A stretch of 64,000 bases of DNA from Puccinia triticina. Lineage: Eukaryota; Basidiomycota; Pucciniomycetes; Pucciniales; Pucciniaceae. Position 1 is the stretch's first letter. Every line of letters begins with the position of its first letter. The stretch lies in assembly GCF_026914185.1 (NCBI RefSeq), contig NC_070569.1, forward strand, positions 5,890,001 through 5,954,000, written 5' to 3'. Below are positions 23,601-35,584 of the stretch, one piece after another. A model generated the notes under the pieces. That model did no database searches. It was given only the letters and a program-made list of their open reading frames with translations, and was not told where the DNA came from. Position numbers and translations under genes: made by a program.

Positions 23601-26319
23601 GCGCTCTCTTCAAGTATGCCCTCTCGAACGTCAACGACCCCAATGCATCGATCGGCGGCGAGAGTATCTGTAACGTATCTGTCGAGGCTTCTATCGCTGT
23701 CAAATCCATGTGTGAAGCATTAGGTGGACCTCGGGTGATTGTGGCTGCTAAGCGCGAGGATGAGCATCAGAGTCGCTTGTCGGAACAATACGAGCAAAGC
23801 ATTTCGATGCAAAGCGGCAATCAATCCTTTAGCCCCAACCAGAGCTCGTTGGGAATCGTTCTGCCTGAATGTCTCCGCCAACCATCCGTCTCGTCCTTGA
23901 GGATGCCAGACACACCGATGAAAAAGCCCGCTGTCTTACACAAGTCGCATCCTCACATTAACAAGCCTTTCATGCCCTCCGGCCTGAGGAAGCTATCCAG
24001 TTCTTATTCCCCCTCCATTGGCGGTTCACCTGTTGATGATTCGCCAACTTCTCGCGGTCACCACTTTTCCATCGATGAGTCGCCGATACCCCAATTCCAT
24101 TCACAATTCCCACGGGATCCCCTCTGTCTGGCTGCCCAGAATGACACAACGCCTGACGCCGGTTCATCGAGCTGGGTAAATCTTAATGACGTTGATCCAT
24201 CCCCTTCACTTTCCCGCGCAAACACGAGCGGTCAAGTCCCCTCTGGTTTGGAATCGCTCGTCAGGCAATCTCCCATCTATCGGCGCCGAAGCAGCGATGG
24301 TGTCCTGAGTAACCACAGTGGAAACGGGAATCTCAGCAGGGCCTCCGGATCCCGACAAAGTAACCCCTTTGATGATCCAGGCACGCCGACCAAACCCACC
24401 ACGTCATGGTTGAAACGAGGCAAGTCTGCTTTTCACATTATCATCATCATCGTTATCAGTCTCTCCCGTAGAAGTTGTGCGTGCTAACATCTATGTGTTT
24501 TTATTTCAGCGCAACTTCTCGCCTCACCAGGAAACTCGATTTCCTCGGTCACCAGCTCGCCCAGTATGCATCATCACTCACATACCGACCGACTCAGCAC
24601 AAATAACAGCAGCGCTGAACACTTGCTTGATCCGCAAGTCACTCCTAACCGCCAAGGAGGCCGTTCGTATACCCCTTTCGCCCTTTCCCCCATGCTCGGT
24701 ACGGATTTTAGGCAAGGCTCCCGCTCCCACCTGACCCCCGGCCCCGAAAACTCAGCTTCACCGCCCCCGCGCCGACCTTCATTCAACAAGCGACATTCAA
24801 GTCCAATGATTGATGATTACCAGCTCAGAACTAGCAGTCATCTATTCGGCCAAACTTTCTCGCGGCGTCTACGCTACGACGCTGAGTTTGATGAGCTGGA
24901 AACGATTGGCAAAGGAGAGTTTGGCGAGGTTTTCAAAGTCCGTCAGAACTCGACAGGAAAAGTTTTTGCCATCAAACGGCCGACACGACCTGCCAATGGG
25001 CCCAAAGCTCTGTAAGCATACCTTCATCTAAGTTTTTTTTTTCTTCTTCTTTTGACTGGAGAACTGATCCAATGTCGCATCCTAGTGCACGGCAATACGA
25101 GGAAGTCGACATCCTAAGGCGGCTCACCCAAGGACCAACTCGCTCTGCCCACATCATCCAACTTCACGCTGCCTGGGAAGAAGACAGTCGCTGGAATATC
25201 CAGACCGAGTTTTGCGAGAATGGGACGCTCGAACATTTCCTAGGACTCATAGCCGGCTTTCAAGATCGGGTAGACGAAGAGCGTATTTGGAAAATCACCG
25301 CTGAGCTAGCTCAGGCTGTTGCCTTCATGCACTCCTCTGGCGTCCTCCATCTCGACATCAAGCCTGCCAACATCTTCATCACTGCTCACGGTGGCTTGAA
25401 AGTCGGTGACTTTGGCCTAGCTCGAAGGTGGCCAAGAGTCAATCCTAGCGAGGTTCGCGAGTGTGGATTGATGAACGGTCGCCATAAAGTGTTCCAGCAC
25501 GTACCGATAAATCCCTCCGAACACGACGACAGCATTATTCCCTCCCGATTTCTGCGGTATGAAGACGTCAGTGACACTGATGCGAAGCAAATGATGCGCT
25601 TCAAAAGCTGCGGTCGTTTCGTTGGGTTCGACCTCGAACGTGAAGGCGACCGCGAATACATTGCCCCGGAAATCTTGAGCGGACGTTATGGCGAGGAGGC
25701 GGACGTGTTTTCAGTGGGTCTGATTGCGCTTGAGATCGCAACGAACGTGGTGCTACCTGACAATGGCGACGAGTGGCGCAGTCTGAGATCGAGCGACTTC
25801 AGTCGGACTGATCTCAGTCACCTGAGCTCGGAGCTCGTTCTTCTAATCAAGCGAATGATGGACAAATGTCCAGACCGTCGGATCACCTCCTCTGAACTTA
25901 CGCGGCACCCGGTCATTGCCAAACTAAAAATCCTGAGGGATGCTGGTCTCGCTCAAGAGAACCAAGGTATCGATGGAACGGTGGAATACGAGGAGACGGA
26001 GGTGTTGGATGTCCAAGCCGACCCAGCTGGTGACATTCTTATGGCACCAGGTGATGACTCGCCCGATTTTTCAGTTGAACAAATCAAGCCTCTCCGACCG
26101 GTCCCTCCTCCGGATCGCATTTGGCGGACGGCTCGTGGAGCAGTCCTGCCCGAGGCCGAGGGCTTTCTGCCGTTCATCCTCACTGGCCAGAGTACCCCTT
26201 CAAGGTTCAAGAACTCTGTTTCATCGTCCTTCAACAACCGCAACTTCAAAACCACCCCTTGTCAGCTGTCTGCCCGAGGACCAGAAACGTCCAATGACCA
26301 GATGGAAATCGATGCTTGA
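20644..26319 (+). CDS. wee1: Wee1 protein kinase (inhibitor of Cdk1)
   Basis: Wee1 phosphorylates the inhibitory tyrosine of the Cdk1-cyclin B kinase and delays mitotic entry; it acts mainly in the nucleus. Five exons give 1,769 aa: 20644-21340, 21471-21718, 21791-24419, 24510-25011 and 25086-26319. Intron 3 has a GC donor (G|GCAAGT). The kinase domain starts near residue 1320: glycine loop IGKGEFGEV (about 1324), VAIK-type lysine in FAIKRP (about 1347), catalytic HLDIKPAN with Asp about 1449, DFG about 1467, APE about 1552. The diagnostic Wee1 block EGDREYIAPEIL...ADVFSVGLIALE...VVLPDNG is present. About 80 residues separate DFG and APE, longer than in most kinases. The first 1,300 residues are Ser/Pro-rich and probably disordered, which makes the protein much longer than animal or yeast Wee1. 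The start is the first in-frame ATG, in a good context (AAACATGGC). Confidence 0.92.
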
Positions 26320-27649
26320 CCGGCTTCATCCACAACTTTCCGCTCCTTCCTGCTCTCGAAACAATCCCCAAAAAAGACAGATCCAAATCGCAACGCTCAC
26401 TCTGAAGAACCTCTTCTTAATACCTCATTTCACTTTCATCGCAGAAAAAGAAGGGCGAAGAGCAAAAAAACATTCCGTATACCTACCTTTTTTCCTTTTT
26501 TGTTGAAGCCATTATTAATTCTTTGATTTATCTTCGTCTCTGTGGCGAAGTGGTGTCAATCAAGATCCCACCGTTACCAGATCAGTCCACTCTTTTACAA
26601 TCATCGTCATCACCAGAAAAAAGGAAGATCGTTATAGAATAATGGTCTTGCAAAAAAATGGTCCTTCACCCCCAACATTACCCTCTTACTTATTCTTGTT
26701 CGTTGGGCTCGTCCGTTCTTTCGAATGCTGGTCAAATCCTCCCCCCCCCCCCCCCCCCTCATTCTTATTTTTCTCCGACTCTCGTTTGTCAAAAAATTTC
26801 TCTCCTCGAACTACTTGTAAGATTATTATAATGTTTTCTTTTATTATTTCTACAAGCAAATGAAGGTATACATACATAAATAAATATCCAAATAATCAAG
26901 TTACAGTAATCAAGTTTTGTTGACTGGTTTGATCCAAGTGGTTTTGACTTCCCTTTTTTCTGCTTGCTTGTTCGCGTTGGTTGAATAGTCGTTATATCTG
27001 TGTGTTTGTTGAAGTTGTTTGTCTCTCCTCTATCTTGCGTCTTGGTCTTTCTAGTCATTTTTAGCACCTTACCATAAGTATCTCTGAGTACAGTATCTAG
27101 CCACAATGTTTCACGATGTATCGAAACTTATTATAGTAATTGGTTGTTTTTTGTTTCTTGACGTTCTCTGAAACCAGTTCTGTCCGGCCGGTCGTATTGC
27201 TTGTACTTGGTCCCACCATGATCCTCTCTGTCTGTTCTGCTGGCTAGGCATTTGTTAGGTGGGGAATGGCGGTGTTTCTCTGTATCCTCCTGCCCTCATG
27301 GCATGAGGCTTGTGTCTGAGTGCATGTGATCTACGTGAGGCTAAGGGTCTGCAAAGTTTCTTGACAGGAGGGGGTTCCCTTCTCTGCTACCTCCTTTGTT
27401 TCCCTCTCCCCCATCGTGAGCACCCCTTGGTTTTGTCCCCGGAGTGTCTGGAAGTGAGGAAGATAGATCAATTAGTGTACTGGATGACATCCTCTTTTGA
27501 AGAAGCCAGCCAACCAGGGCAAACAGATTTTCACTACCCGCTGGGCAAGCGGAGTCCCTCACTGGGCACTTATCAAGGTCATGTGTGTAGCCAGACACTA
27601 AATATTCATCATGTGAAGAAAGGGCAGCAGATAACACAAAATATATTAG
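26320..27649. other. Downstream region of wee1
   Basis: This is AT-rich sequence with an 18-C run at 26741-26758, probably 3' UTR and spacer. The frame at 27310-27675 has no homologous features that I recognise. Nothing else is seen. Confidence 0.5.
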
Positions 27650-27840
27650 GGGGGTTCACCATTGAATTTTACTAAACTTTGGAGGCAAATTTAAGGCCTT
27701 TATGAACAAAACTTTTAAAATTTTGGGAAAATGCACAGTAGCAGGTGATACAGATCAATCAGTGCAACTTGTCATTTTTTTAAAAAAATGTTCATAAACA
27801 CCTTAAAATGTGTCCCAAAGTTTTGTAAATTTCAAATCAG
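27650..27840. mobile_element. MITE copy B (partner of 13665-13847)
   Basis: Starts GGGGGGTTCACCATTG and shares ordered blocks with the copy at 13665-13847, including AAATTTAAGGCCTTTATGAA, AAAATGCACAGTAGCA and AAGTTTTGTAAATTTCAA. It lacks the CATGAACCCCCC right end seen in copy A. Confidence 0.55.
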
Positions 27841-28593
27841 CAGAGCAGTTAAAATTTTTACTTAAAAGTGATTCTGAGCCAATTTGGCGGGGAGTTGAAG
27901 TAATTTCTGAAACCAGCAAGCAGAGCCGCATAAGAAAACCAGCACTAGTGCTTGACTTCAAATGTGAACTGTCCTATATTTAGACATGAATGATTTCCCT
28001 GTCCATAAAAACTCTTTTCTTCTCCAAGTCTGATTTCCCACCACTACTTTTCCTCTGGATGGATGCAGCTATGTTTTTACAAACAGAAGGCGCAGCTTCT
28101 TCTTATTTTTTCTGTTATTGGTTTTGTCACATGTGAGTTCATTTGCTTTCTTTGTGCAGAAAGTCCTGGGGACAGGACTTCAAAATGGGTGGCAGATGTG
28201 GTGATCAATTCTGGAACATGTGTCATAAAAGCGCTGTAGCATGGCATTACGCAGTGTATAAGCAAAACATGTGAGTTCTTTTTCCCTGGCTCTCATGATG
28301 ATGTCATAAAACACTGCTTGGATGCTCTCCTAATACCACACATGGCAGACTTGGATTTTCCCACCAAATGAGGAATTTGATGGTGGGTTCTCTAACTGCT
28401 TATTTCAAGGAGGAATGTGATCCTCACAAATTTCTTTGTGGCTTGAAAAAGCAGATTGAGAGTGTTCTGGAGAATGATACATTAGTTTGTGTTGTTTATG
28501 TACATTGAATTTCTGTTACCTTTCCTCTCCTATCTTTTAGCAGTTTGATTGGTTCAACTGAAATCAAATCTTCCCCATACTTTCCTGGTAGTG

Positions 28594-28858
28594 TTAGCGC
28601 GCCGCTACGCTTTAGCGCAGCGTAGCACGCGCTCTTTGGCGCCCTCTGTGTGTAGCGTTAGTGCAATTTCTCAAATCTGCGCTAATGCTACCCTAACAGC
28701 TAAATTAGCTGCGCACCCTGTGCGCGTAGCGTTAGCACAGAGATGGTGCAATTCCGCTAACGCTACACTAAAATTTAGCGGAATTCTGCTATGCTACGCC
28801 ACGCTAACGCCAAGGTTAGCGTAGCTGGCCCACCGTTGGTGCGGCGGCGTAGCCGCCT
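28594..28858. repeat. TAGCGC/GCGCTA palindromic repeat, copy 1
   Basis: GC-rich island in AT-rich DNA, composed of words such as TTAGCGCAGCGTAGC, GTAGCGTTAGC and GCTAACGCTAC in both orientations, so it can fold on itself extensively. A second island of the same type is at 32262-32512. No coding capacity. Probably the core of a non-autonomous DNA element. Confidence 0.55.
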
Positions 28859-29859
28859 TATACTCCATTTCTCTTAAAATCTTATGATAACACCACATAC
28901 CGCTGCTATGTGTAACAATAACTGTAACAGCCAGGTGTAGGCCCAATCTACCTAAAGTTGCCGCAGAGTGTGTCAACTATACTGCCTGGCACTGCCAAAG
29001 TGGCTGCGCAAACTTGGGGCTGTTTGAGGGTGGTACATTGAGCACCACTACACCCACTGCACTTCCAATAACCAACGATGCAGTTGAAATCGTATCATTG
29101 AGCTAGAAAATGCCATTTAGTTCAACATCAAATGAAATTGTGAATTTGATTGATTATATTTGACACCCCCTAATAAAGGTACTTTATTGATGGCAAAAGT
29201 TTGTGAAGTTTTCATACACCTATTTCCATGACTCATAGGTACATAAGTGTACATATTATTTTTCTTTTGATGCCTCTATCTGCACAGCTGCATCATGTAT
29301 TTCCTCCCCTAAATCTACCTTCTCTTGACAAGACGTGCATGGAGGGAGTGCCAAGAATAAAATTGCAAAAACAATACAATTTTACAAACAATACAATTTT
29401 ACAAACAATACAACTTTACAAACAATACAATCCTACAAACCTGCTGTTCATTAATGGTATAATCTAGCAGTATTTTTATGCAACCTTGGCTGCTGCTGTA
29501 AATTTGGATGATACATTCTCTCTGTCAAAATTATTTCTGCCCAAGGTTTCAAAAATGAAGATAAAAGTGAATGACACAGCTGGCATGACCTAGGAATAAT
29601 ACTTCTTCCTCCAACTTCTCCTGATATTCCCTAAAGTTTTGAATTATTTGAAGCCATCTGAGTTTAAAAACTTTGTTTGAAACATCCTATAAAAACTACT
29701 TTTTTCAGATTTACCTGATCATAAATTCTTTCAGCCAATCAAAATCTACAAAATCAAGTGGTTGGAATCACACATAAAAAACACAGCTTTTACCTAATCC
29801 TTCTAAGTTCTTGCACAGATTCAGCAAAAACCACTGTTTATAAATCACAGGTTTGAAAG
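28859..29859. other. Spacer upstream of the first secreted-family gene
   Basis: AT-rich sequence. Four head-to-tail ACAATACAA-type units (about 16 bp each) lie at 29370-29440. No gene recognised. It should contain the promoter of the gene starting at 29860, but I see no certain motif. Confidence 0.5.
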
Positions 29860-31819
29860 ATGAAAATCTTCCAAAAAAATGCAACCCTGATGATATGCAT
29901 TGTGGGGCTTTTGGGGAAATTCCAAAGTGGTGGAGTCCGGCCTGGAATTGTGCAAGAATCTTTGGAACCATCTCTTGCAGAGGAATTTTCAACCACAGGT
30001 GTGCCTGATCAAATCTTACCTGTTAGGGGAGAAATTTCAAGCACCTTGAAGCGCTCTAGGGAAACAATGATGGGTGGAAATCCATTCAACCCATCTCACA
30101 AAGGTATGAGAAAAATTTCTCTATAAATTCAAATCCTTCACTGTAGTGGCTCAAGGTGGAACTTGTGTACAACTGGAAATTGATGCAGTCACTGACTCCT
30201 ACCATCAATCCAGATAAGTACAAAATGGCCAGAATGGAAGATCATGACAGTGAGTATACCACATTATATTTTTCATAAATGAATTCAATTATAAAGCAGC
30301 TGTATGATTTTTCTTGAATGCAGGTCCTGGATCATGGAATAAAGTTTGGGAATGCTATATGGAAACATTAAAAAAGTGGGATAAATGGAGCTCTGAGGCT
30401 GTGAATTTGGAACCAGATGATGAGAAGACTCAAACCAAGAAAAAAATTGATGAAGTGGTGAAATCAATTTCTACCCTGTTTCAAAAAAGAATGCATGGAT
30501 TAAGGGGTCAGAAGTTTGAAGTCCATGAATTTTTAGGAACAGAAGCATATTTTCCTGATGATGTTAACCAGTTAGTTGTTGAGAAGTGGGAAGGGGGCTT
30601 GCTACAATCTGTTGCACAAATATCCAGGCTTTGGCAATTGGATTCAACATTGTTTGATTGCACAAATCCAACAAATCTTTTACTGATGAAAGAAGGAAGT
30701 GATCTGATGATTGATTTCTTTATTGATGTACAAAAGCATCAAATCATAGGAAAAAACAGTCTTTCCCATTTCTTAAACAAGCAGGACATGGGAAATTTGA
30801 TATTTTCCTACATCACTGGAAGGTTCCCTGTTTATGAATCAAAAGATAATATGATAGAAATTTACCTGAACTTCAGCCTTAGACTCAGTCTCCAAGAATG
30901 TCCTTCCACAAAAAAACTTGCAGAAATACTGAATCGTAAGTTACATTCTTTTGATTTGGAAATCCTTATGATCTGAAGATCTGATTAACATTATGTTTAA
31001 AAAAAATCACATCTTCATTTTATGAATACAGTCTTGGAGCCATACACCTGGGAGAAAATTGAATTGCAGCACTTTTACTACAAAGTTGAGCAATTGCAAG
31101 TTCAAAGAAAACATTTTCATCAAGTTTATCGTGAATTCTTGAAAGCAATGGGAAATGGGAGAAAGTTTATGCCTCATAATGAACATTGCATGGAGAAATT
31201 CTTCCAAGGAATTGTCACCTATGTAACAAAAATCAACATTGGAAGTCACATGAACTTTTGTGCACAAACATGGATTGAATTAAAGCTTTTACATGAAATG
31301 CTGACAATCCTTGGGCAATACTATCAGCCTGTAATGTTGGTAAATTTCAAGGAAATAAACCCAGATATTGTGAATAAAATATGTACATTTGAACAATTAT
31401 TTGCACTGTTATCAAGTATCTTGCATGGATGCTATATTAGATGCAAAGAAATTGAAGTTTGGGACCCATTAAGAAATTTGAAATTAGATTTCTTGGTTGA
31501 CCAGAATGAAAACAGAGTATTATCAATAATTGGAGAAGATATAATACCAAAGAAATGTTATCCTTCAGAAATTTCAACACAAGAGTTGAAAAAGTTTGAC
31601 ATGTTTAAAAGGAATATGAAGCAGTTTTCTTTTACATCAATTCAAGGTGATCTAGAAAAATCATTCAAGAGATCAGAATATCACCTTGAAAGATTTGGAA
31701 TTATTTTAAGCCACATGGAGGCAAGAGGGAATCCCTCCAACCTTCATTTTATCAAAGTCATGCAATTTCTTACACAATCTTTCTATAGTAACTTGACATT
31801 ATACCACAGATTATTTTAG
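29860..31819 (+). CDS. Secreted protein family member 1 (candidate effector)
   Basis: I do not recognise this family by name. Four exons give 559 aa: 29860-30103, 30214-30249, 30324-30935 and 31032-31819; all three introns are phase 1. Residues 1-23 form a signal peptide with the core ATLMICIVGLL. About 40 residues later comes LKRSRETMMGGNP, a dibasic segment shared by all three paralogs. Exon 2 encodes only 12 residues (DKYKMARMEDHD). The body has conserved blocks GSDLMIDFFIDVQKHQII (about residue 218), ITGRFPV, LSLQECPSTKK, LLEPYTWEKIEL and LDFLVDQNENRV, and ends with SEYHLERFGIILSHM. There is no second membrane segment and no cysteine-rich pattern; the body looks mostly helical. The signal peptide and lack of known domains suggest a secreted, possibly host-directed protein. 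That role is inference. The closest relative here is the gene at 37211. Confidence 0.8.
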
Positions 31820-32261
31820 AAGTGATCTCAAACTGTTTTATTCTTGTGTCTTTTGAAAAGTGAATCCAATCACTATCAAACAATATACAGATCAATCCAT
31901 GTTTTAGAATCATTGTCATCACCCAAAAATTTCAATTATCCTGCAATAATTGCTTTGAAAACATGGTTCTTTTCACCCTGAATATTCATTACCCTTTTAT
32001 ATTTTGTTTTTGTTTGACTTTTCTTTTATTTCAAATTCTGTTTCCCCCCATTTTCCCATCATTCTTATCTTCCTCAAATTCCATTTTCTATATATTTCAT
32101 TTTTCTAGCTTCTTGGTCTTTATAATCCCAAGAATTATGGGCCTGCTTGGCGCAAAAAACGCACAACCCTGGCAAAGGTATCCCAAATATTGGTAGAGGG
32201 AAGATTGAATTTTGTGCTGCTGCCAACAATGGTGAAAGGCTATGCTGCACTACAAAAAGTG

Positions 32262-32512
32262 CCTGCTTTAGCGCAGCGCAGCAGGTACCCGCTACGTGCC
32301 CACCCGAAAAAGCAGTAGCGCAGCGCGCTACCTGCTACGCGACAGCTAAACATGGCGTACATGCTCTTTTCGCCCCAGGGGGAAAGGCTTTGGCGCAGCG
32401 GAAAATGCTGCACTTATGAGCTAATATAGCACAGCGCAGCTGAAAAAAACTTTTTGCCACTATAGGTGCGCTACATGCGCTATTCTGCTATAAAAGCACA
32501 AATAGCGCAGCA
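32262..32512. repeat. TAGCGC/GCGCTA palindromic repeat, copy 2
   Basis: Words such as TTTAGCGCAGCGCAGCAGG, GTAGCGCAGCGCGCTACC and GCGCTACATGCGC occur in both orientations. The composition and word set match the island at 28594-28858, but the order differs. Confidence 0.5.
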
Positions 32513-32749
32513 GCTCTGATGCGTTCCAGGCGGCAGCGGCCATTAGACCGCAGTCGAGGTCTCAGATCTGATGGAATCTGAGACGTTGACTGTGCGCTGC
32601 GAGAGAGAGTGGGTGCTGGCTTGATTTTTATGTAACCTGCCAAAACTTGGTTGGTTGGGTACACCATCCCTCAAAAAAAAAAATTGAGGGGCAGAAGGTC
32701 TGGCTATTTGTAGCCCACAACCGCCATGCCATTGGCCGGCACAGGCCTG

Positions 32750-33340
32750 TCATCAAGTAGAGTGTACACAACTCCCCCAATGACTGGCCAGTGCAAACAT
32801 GGTGTTCAAGTTGCAGGTCATTGAGGGGCTTATGTCTCTTGATGACCGGTTCCTTCTGGTCATCAAGATAAGTAAACATGACTGGTTTGCTCTGGTCATT
32901 GAGAGGAGTTAGCACTCCCCTCCACTGTAAAAATACTTTGTCAACTGTGAAAAGTTGACATACCATAACTCTGAGGAAGCTTGTGGTGTTATACCAGCCT
33001 TGCTCAAGGTTTGACTCAACCCAAGCTTCAATGCAGAGTCACTGTGCACCTTGCACAGTGACTGTGCCAACAAAGGAACTTGTGCATTCAGGTGAAGTTA
33101 CAATGGTAGCTTGGCTTGAGTATCCTGCATGTCAACTGCAAGCAGCTGACTAAGTTCTTATTGCAGTGCTTGATGAATGGGTCAATCCAGTCATCAAGAG
33201 GGGTGAGCACTCCCCTTGATGACTGGTTTGCTCCGGTCATCAAGACAAGTGAAAAATCTTTGATGACCAGTTTTCACCAGTCATCAAGAGGAGTGAGGAC
33301 TCCCCTTGATGACATGTTTGCTCCGTTCATCAATAGTATG
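32750..33340. repeat. Diverged CTTGATGACYGG repeats in both orientations
   Basis: At least eight partial copies of TCATCAAGAGGAGTGAGCAC or its complement are interspersed here. The core GATGACCGG also builds the array at 35918-36226, so the two regions share an origin or a sequence preference. Confidence 0.55.
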
Positions 33341-33836
33341 TAAACACTCTAGCCTCTTGATGCAGCTGAGGAGGAGAAGAGAGGTCACAGTGGTTGTAGT
33401 GTGATAGTATTGCACCAGTTCTCAGTTGGAGGGGAAGTACCTTCACCTCCAAGCTGAGCCATAGCCAAGGAGGCTACAGGACAATTTCACAACAGCAGTG
33501 GTCCTCCTCTCTGGGGCAGCACACATGGGTGTGTGTTGGCAAGGGTGTAAGACCCTTGCCATGTGATTGCCTTCTTGGCCCCAATTTGAATGGCCTTCTG
33601 GGCCCCATTTTATGGGTGTTTGGGTGGTGCAGGGCTAACCAGGCTTTAAGTGTGGTTTGATAGAACCGGAACAGGAAGGGGAGAGGGGCTGATGAGTAGT
33701 AGCGCACAAGACAAGACTGTTTCTCGGAAAGAGACTCAAGGGGCCAGACTCTGTCCCTTCAGACTGAGCTCTCCCTCTGCCAATGCATGCAGCAGTCACT
33801 CCCAGGATTAGCAAGGAGTCAGTTTACTCCCACTTA

Positions 33837-34298
33837 GAGCATCCACATTGGTTGCGGATTAAGGGAGGATTAGCGTAACTAATCCTCCTTGGCAACCGCA
33901 TTGGGTCCAATTTTATCGGACTAAACTCCTCCCAGGAGTACGATTTGAAGTAAGCGGGAGTAAAGTTACTCCTTGCTAATCCTGGGAGTAAGCGCTGCAT
34001 GCAGACACTCCTCCCCACCCAAAAGTATGCACCAAACACAGCTTACATAAGCTGTAGGTGCATACCACATACTTACACAGCTTTCTATCCCGCACCAATG
34101 TGGTTGCCGGCCGGGATTAGCACTAATCCGGGAGTAAGCAGATCTGTTATTCCTTGAGTTACACCCGCACCAATGCGGATGCTAGTACTTACTCCAAATT
34201 GTACTCCTGGGAGGAGTTTAGTCTGATTAAATGGGACCCAATGCAGTTGCGGATTAGTTACACCAAACCCCCTTAATCCGCAACTGGTGTGGATGCTA
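33837..34298. mobile_element. Compound PIF/Harbinger-type MITE
   Basis: The left ~130 bp (GAGCATCCACATTGGTTGCG, then TAAGCGGGAGTAAAG) matches the left end of the Harbinger element at 54663-58295 almost base for base. At 34110-34183 there is a right-end copy (GCACCAATGCGGATGCT). Immediately after, 34184-34298 is the left end again, inverted, finishing AACTGGTGTGGATGC. The element therefore has three terminal modules. It has no coding capacity and was probably mobilised by the related transposase. Confidence 0.7.
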
Positions 34299-34463
34299 TA
34301 GTTGCCATTGCAGTGTTTTAAGCAACCCAAGTTTACCTCCCCGGGTGGAGATGCTCTTAGGGCCCGTACCATAGCTTTCCGCGGATCAGGAGCTTGGATC
34401 CCGAGCCCCCAAAATACCGGTTTGTTGGGATTATTTTCCCTGCACGGTTTCCCCAAGTTCAAA

Positions 34464-35561
34464 CACCAGGGGAGATATGTTCCCACTCCCCAGGGAGTGC
34501 TAGAGCTGAATTTTATGTGAGTTTTGGTTGGATGTGAGCCTGATGTGGATTAGTAACTCATCCCCAAAATAGTAAATTGGATGGAGAAGTTAGTGAAAAG
34601 TCAGTCACAATTGATTTGGAAGTCAACACAATGTTGTGTAGAATTCTTTTGTTTTCTATGTACAACTGTGGGAAGAAATATGATGAAATAATATTTCATC
34701 AAAGTCCAACTCATCAATTGCTCCTGTTTACTGATTTTTAAGGATAGCAAAGCAAAATTCCCATTCTCAAAAGTAATTCCTCCAAAAAAATGGGTTTCTT
34801 GTAATTCACATTATATGCCCTGATGTACAAAATTAAACTAAAAGTTGACTTGGTATTATTGGGTTTAGATTTTTGGAATGTGGTAATGTTGCAGTCATTG
34901 AAATTGAAACCCATTTTCTTGGAAATGTGGGAATTAATTTGAATTTGGCTGATAAAAATGACAAAAAACTGTTTTAATAGGGTGAAAGTCTGAGTTAAGT
35001 CAAGGTTGGATTGCGGTGCCAATTCACTTTGGCCATATATCCTGTCCTCCTCACAAAAATGATCTAGTGAATTTTGTATTTTTTTGCTTTTCAAAATTCA
35101 CATGTGCACATGCAAGTTAACCTTTTTGCACTTTGCTAATAGTCACCCTGATGTACGCGCGTACATTGAGGTGGAAATATCACAGGATGGGCCTTTCACA
35201 GCCACATGAAAAGTAAAAATTTTGTTTTGAGACACCAATTGTCCCCCTGATGTACGCGAGTACATGAGGGGGAAAAAATCACAGGCTGTGCCTTTCACAT
35301 CTCCATGGAAAGGACACACTGGTCATGGAGCCAAGAAAGGACTATATTCTGGATGAGTTCTGGATGAATTATAGATGAGTTCTGGATGATTTTTTGGCAA
35401 GTTATGGTTTATTTCAGGATGATTTCCAACTGATTTCCACGCTGACTTCCAGTCTTGTTCATACCTATTCAATATTGCTTTACCAAAGGCCTCCAGCACA
35501 GTTATGGAAAAAAGTTACGGTAAGGCACTCCCTGGGGAGTGGGAACATATCTCCCCTGGTG
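34464..35561. mobile_element. 1.1-kb element with perfect 37-bp terminal inverted repeats
   Basis: The 37 bases at 34464-34500 (starting CACCAGGGGAGATATGTTCC) are the exact reverse complement of 35525-35561. Both flanks carry AAA, a possible 3-bp duplication that is uninformative in AT-rich DNA. The interior includes a two-copy palindromic repeat at 35140-35320. A 118-residue minus-strand frame at 34738-35094 shows no recognised domain. Confidence 0.6.
35140..35320. repeat. Two direct repeats centred on the palindrome TGTACGCGYGTACA
   Basis: Two copies of CCCTGATGTACGCG[C/A]GTACAT, followed by GAGG-GG-AAA, ATCACAGG and CCTTTCACA, lie about 102 bp apart. Each begins with a near-perfect 14-bp palindrome. 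Function unknown. Confidence 0.6.
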
Positions 35562-35584
35562 AAAATCTGAGCTGTCCAAAATGT

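Larger units (their letters stand above)
31820..33836. other. Repeat-rich spacer after secreted gene 1
   Basis: The stretch holds T-rich sequence at 31960-32110 and the GCGC island at 32262-32512. It also has a region at 32750-33340 in which CTTGATGACYGGTTTGCTC and its complement recur every 60-100 bp. No gene is supported. Confidence 0.5.
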
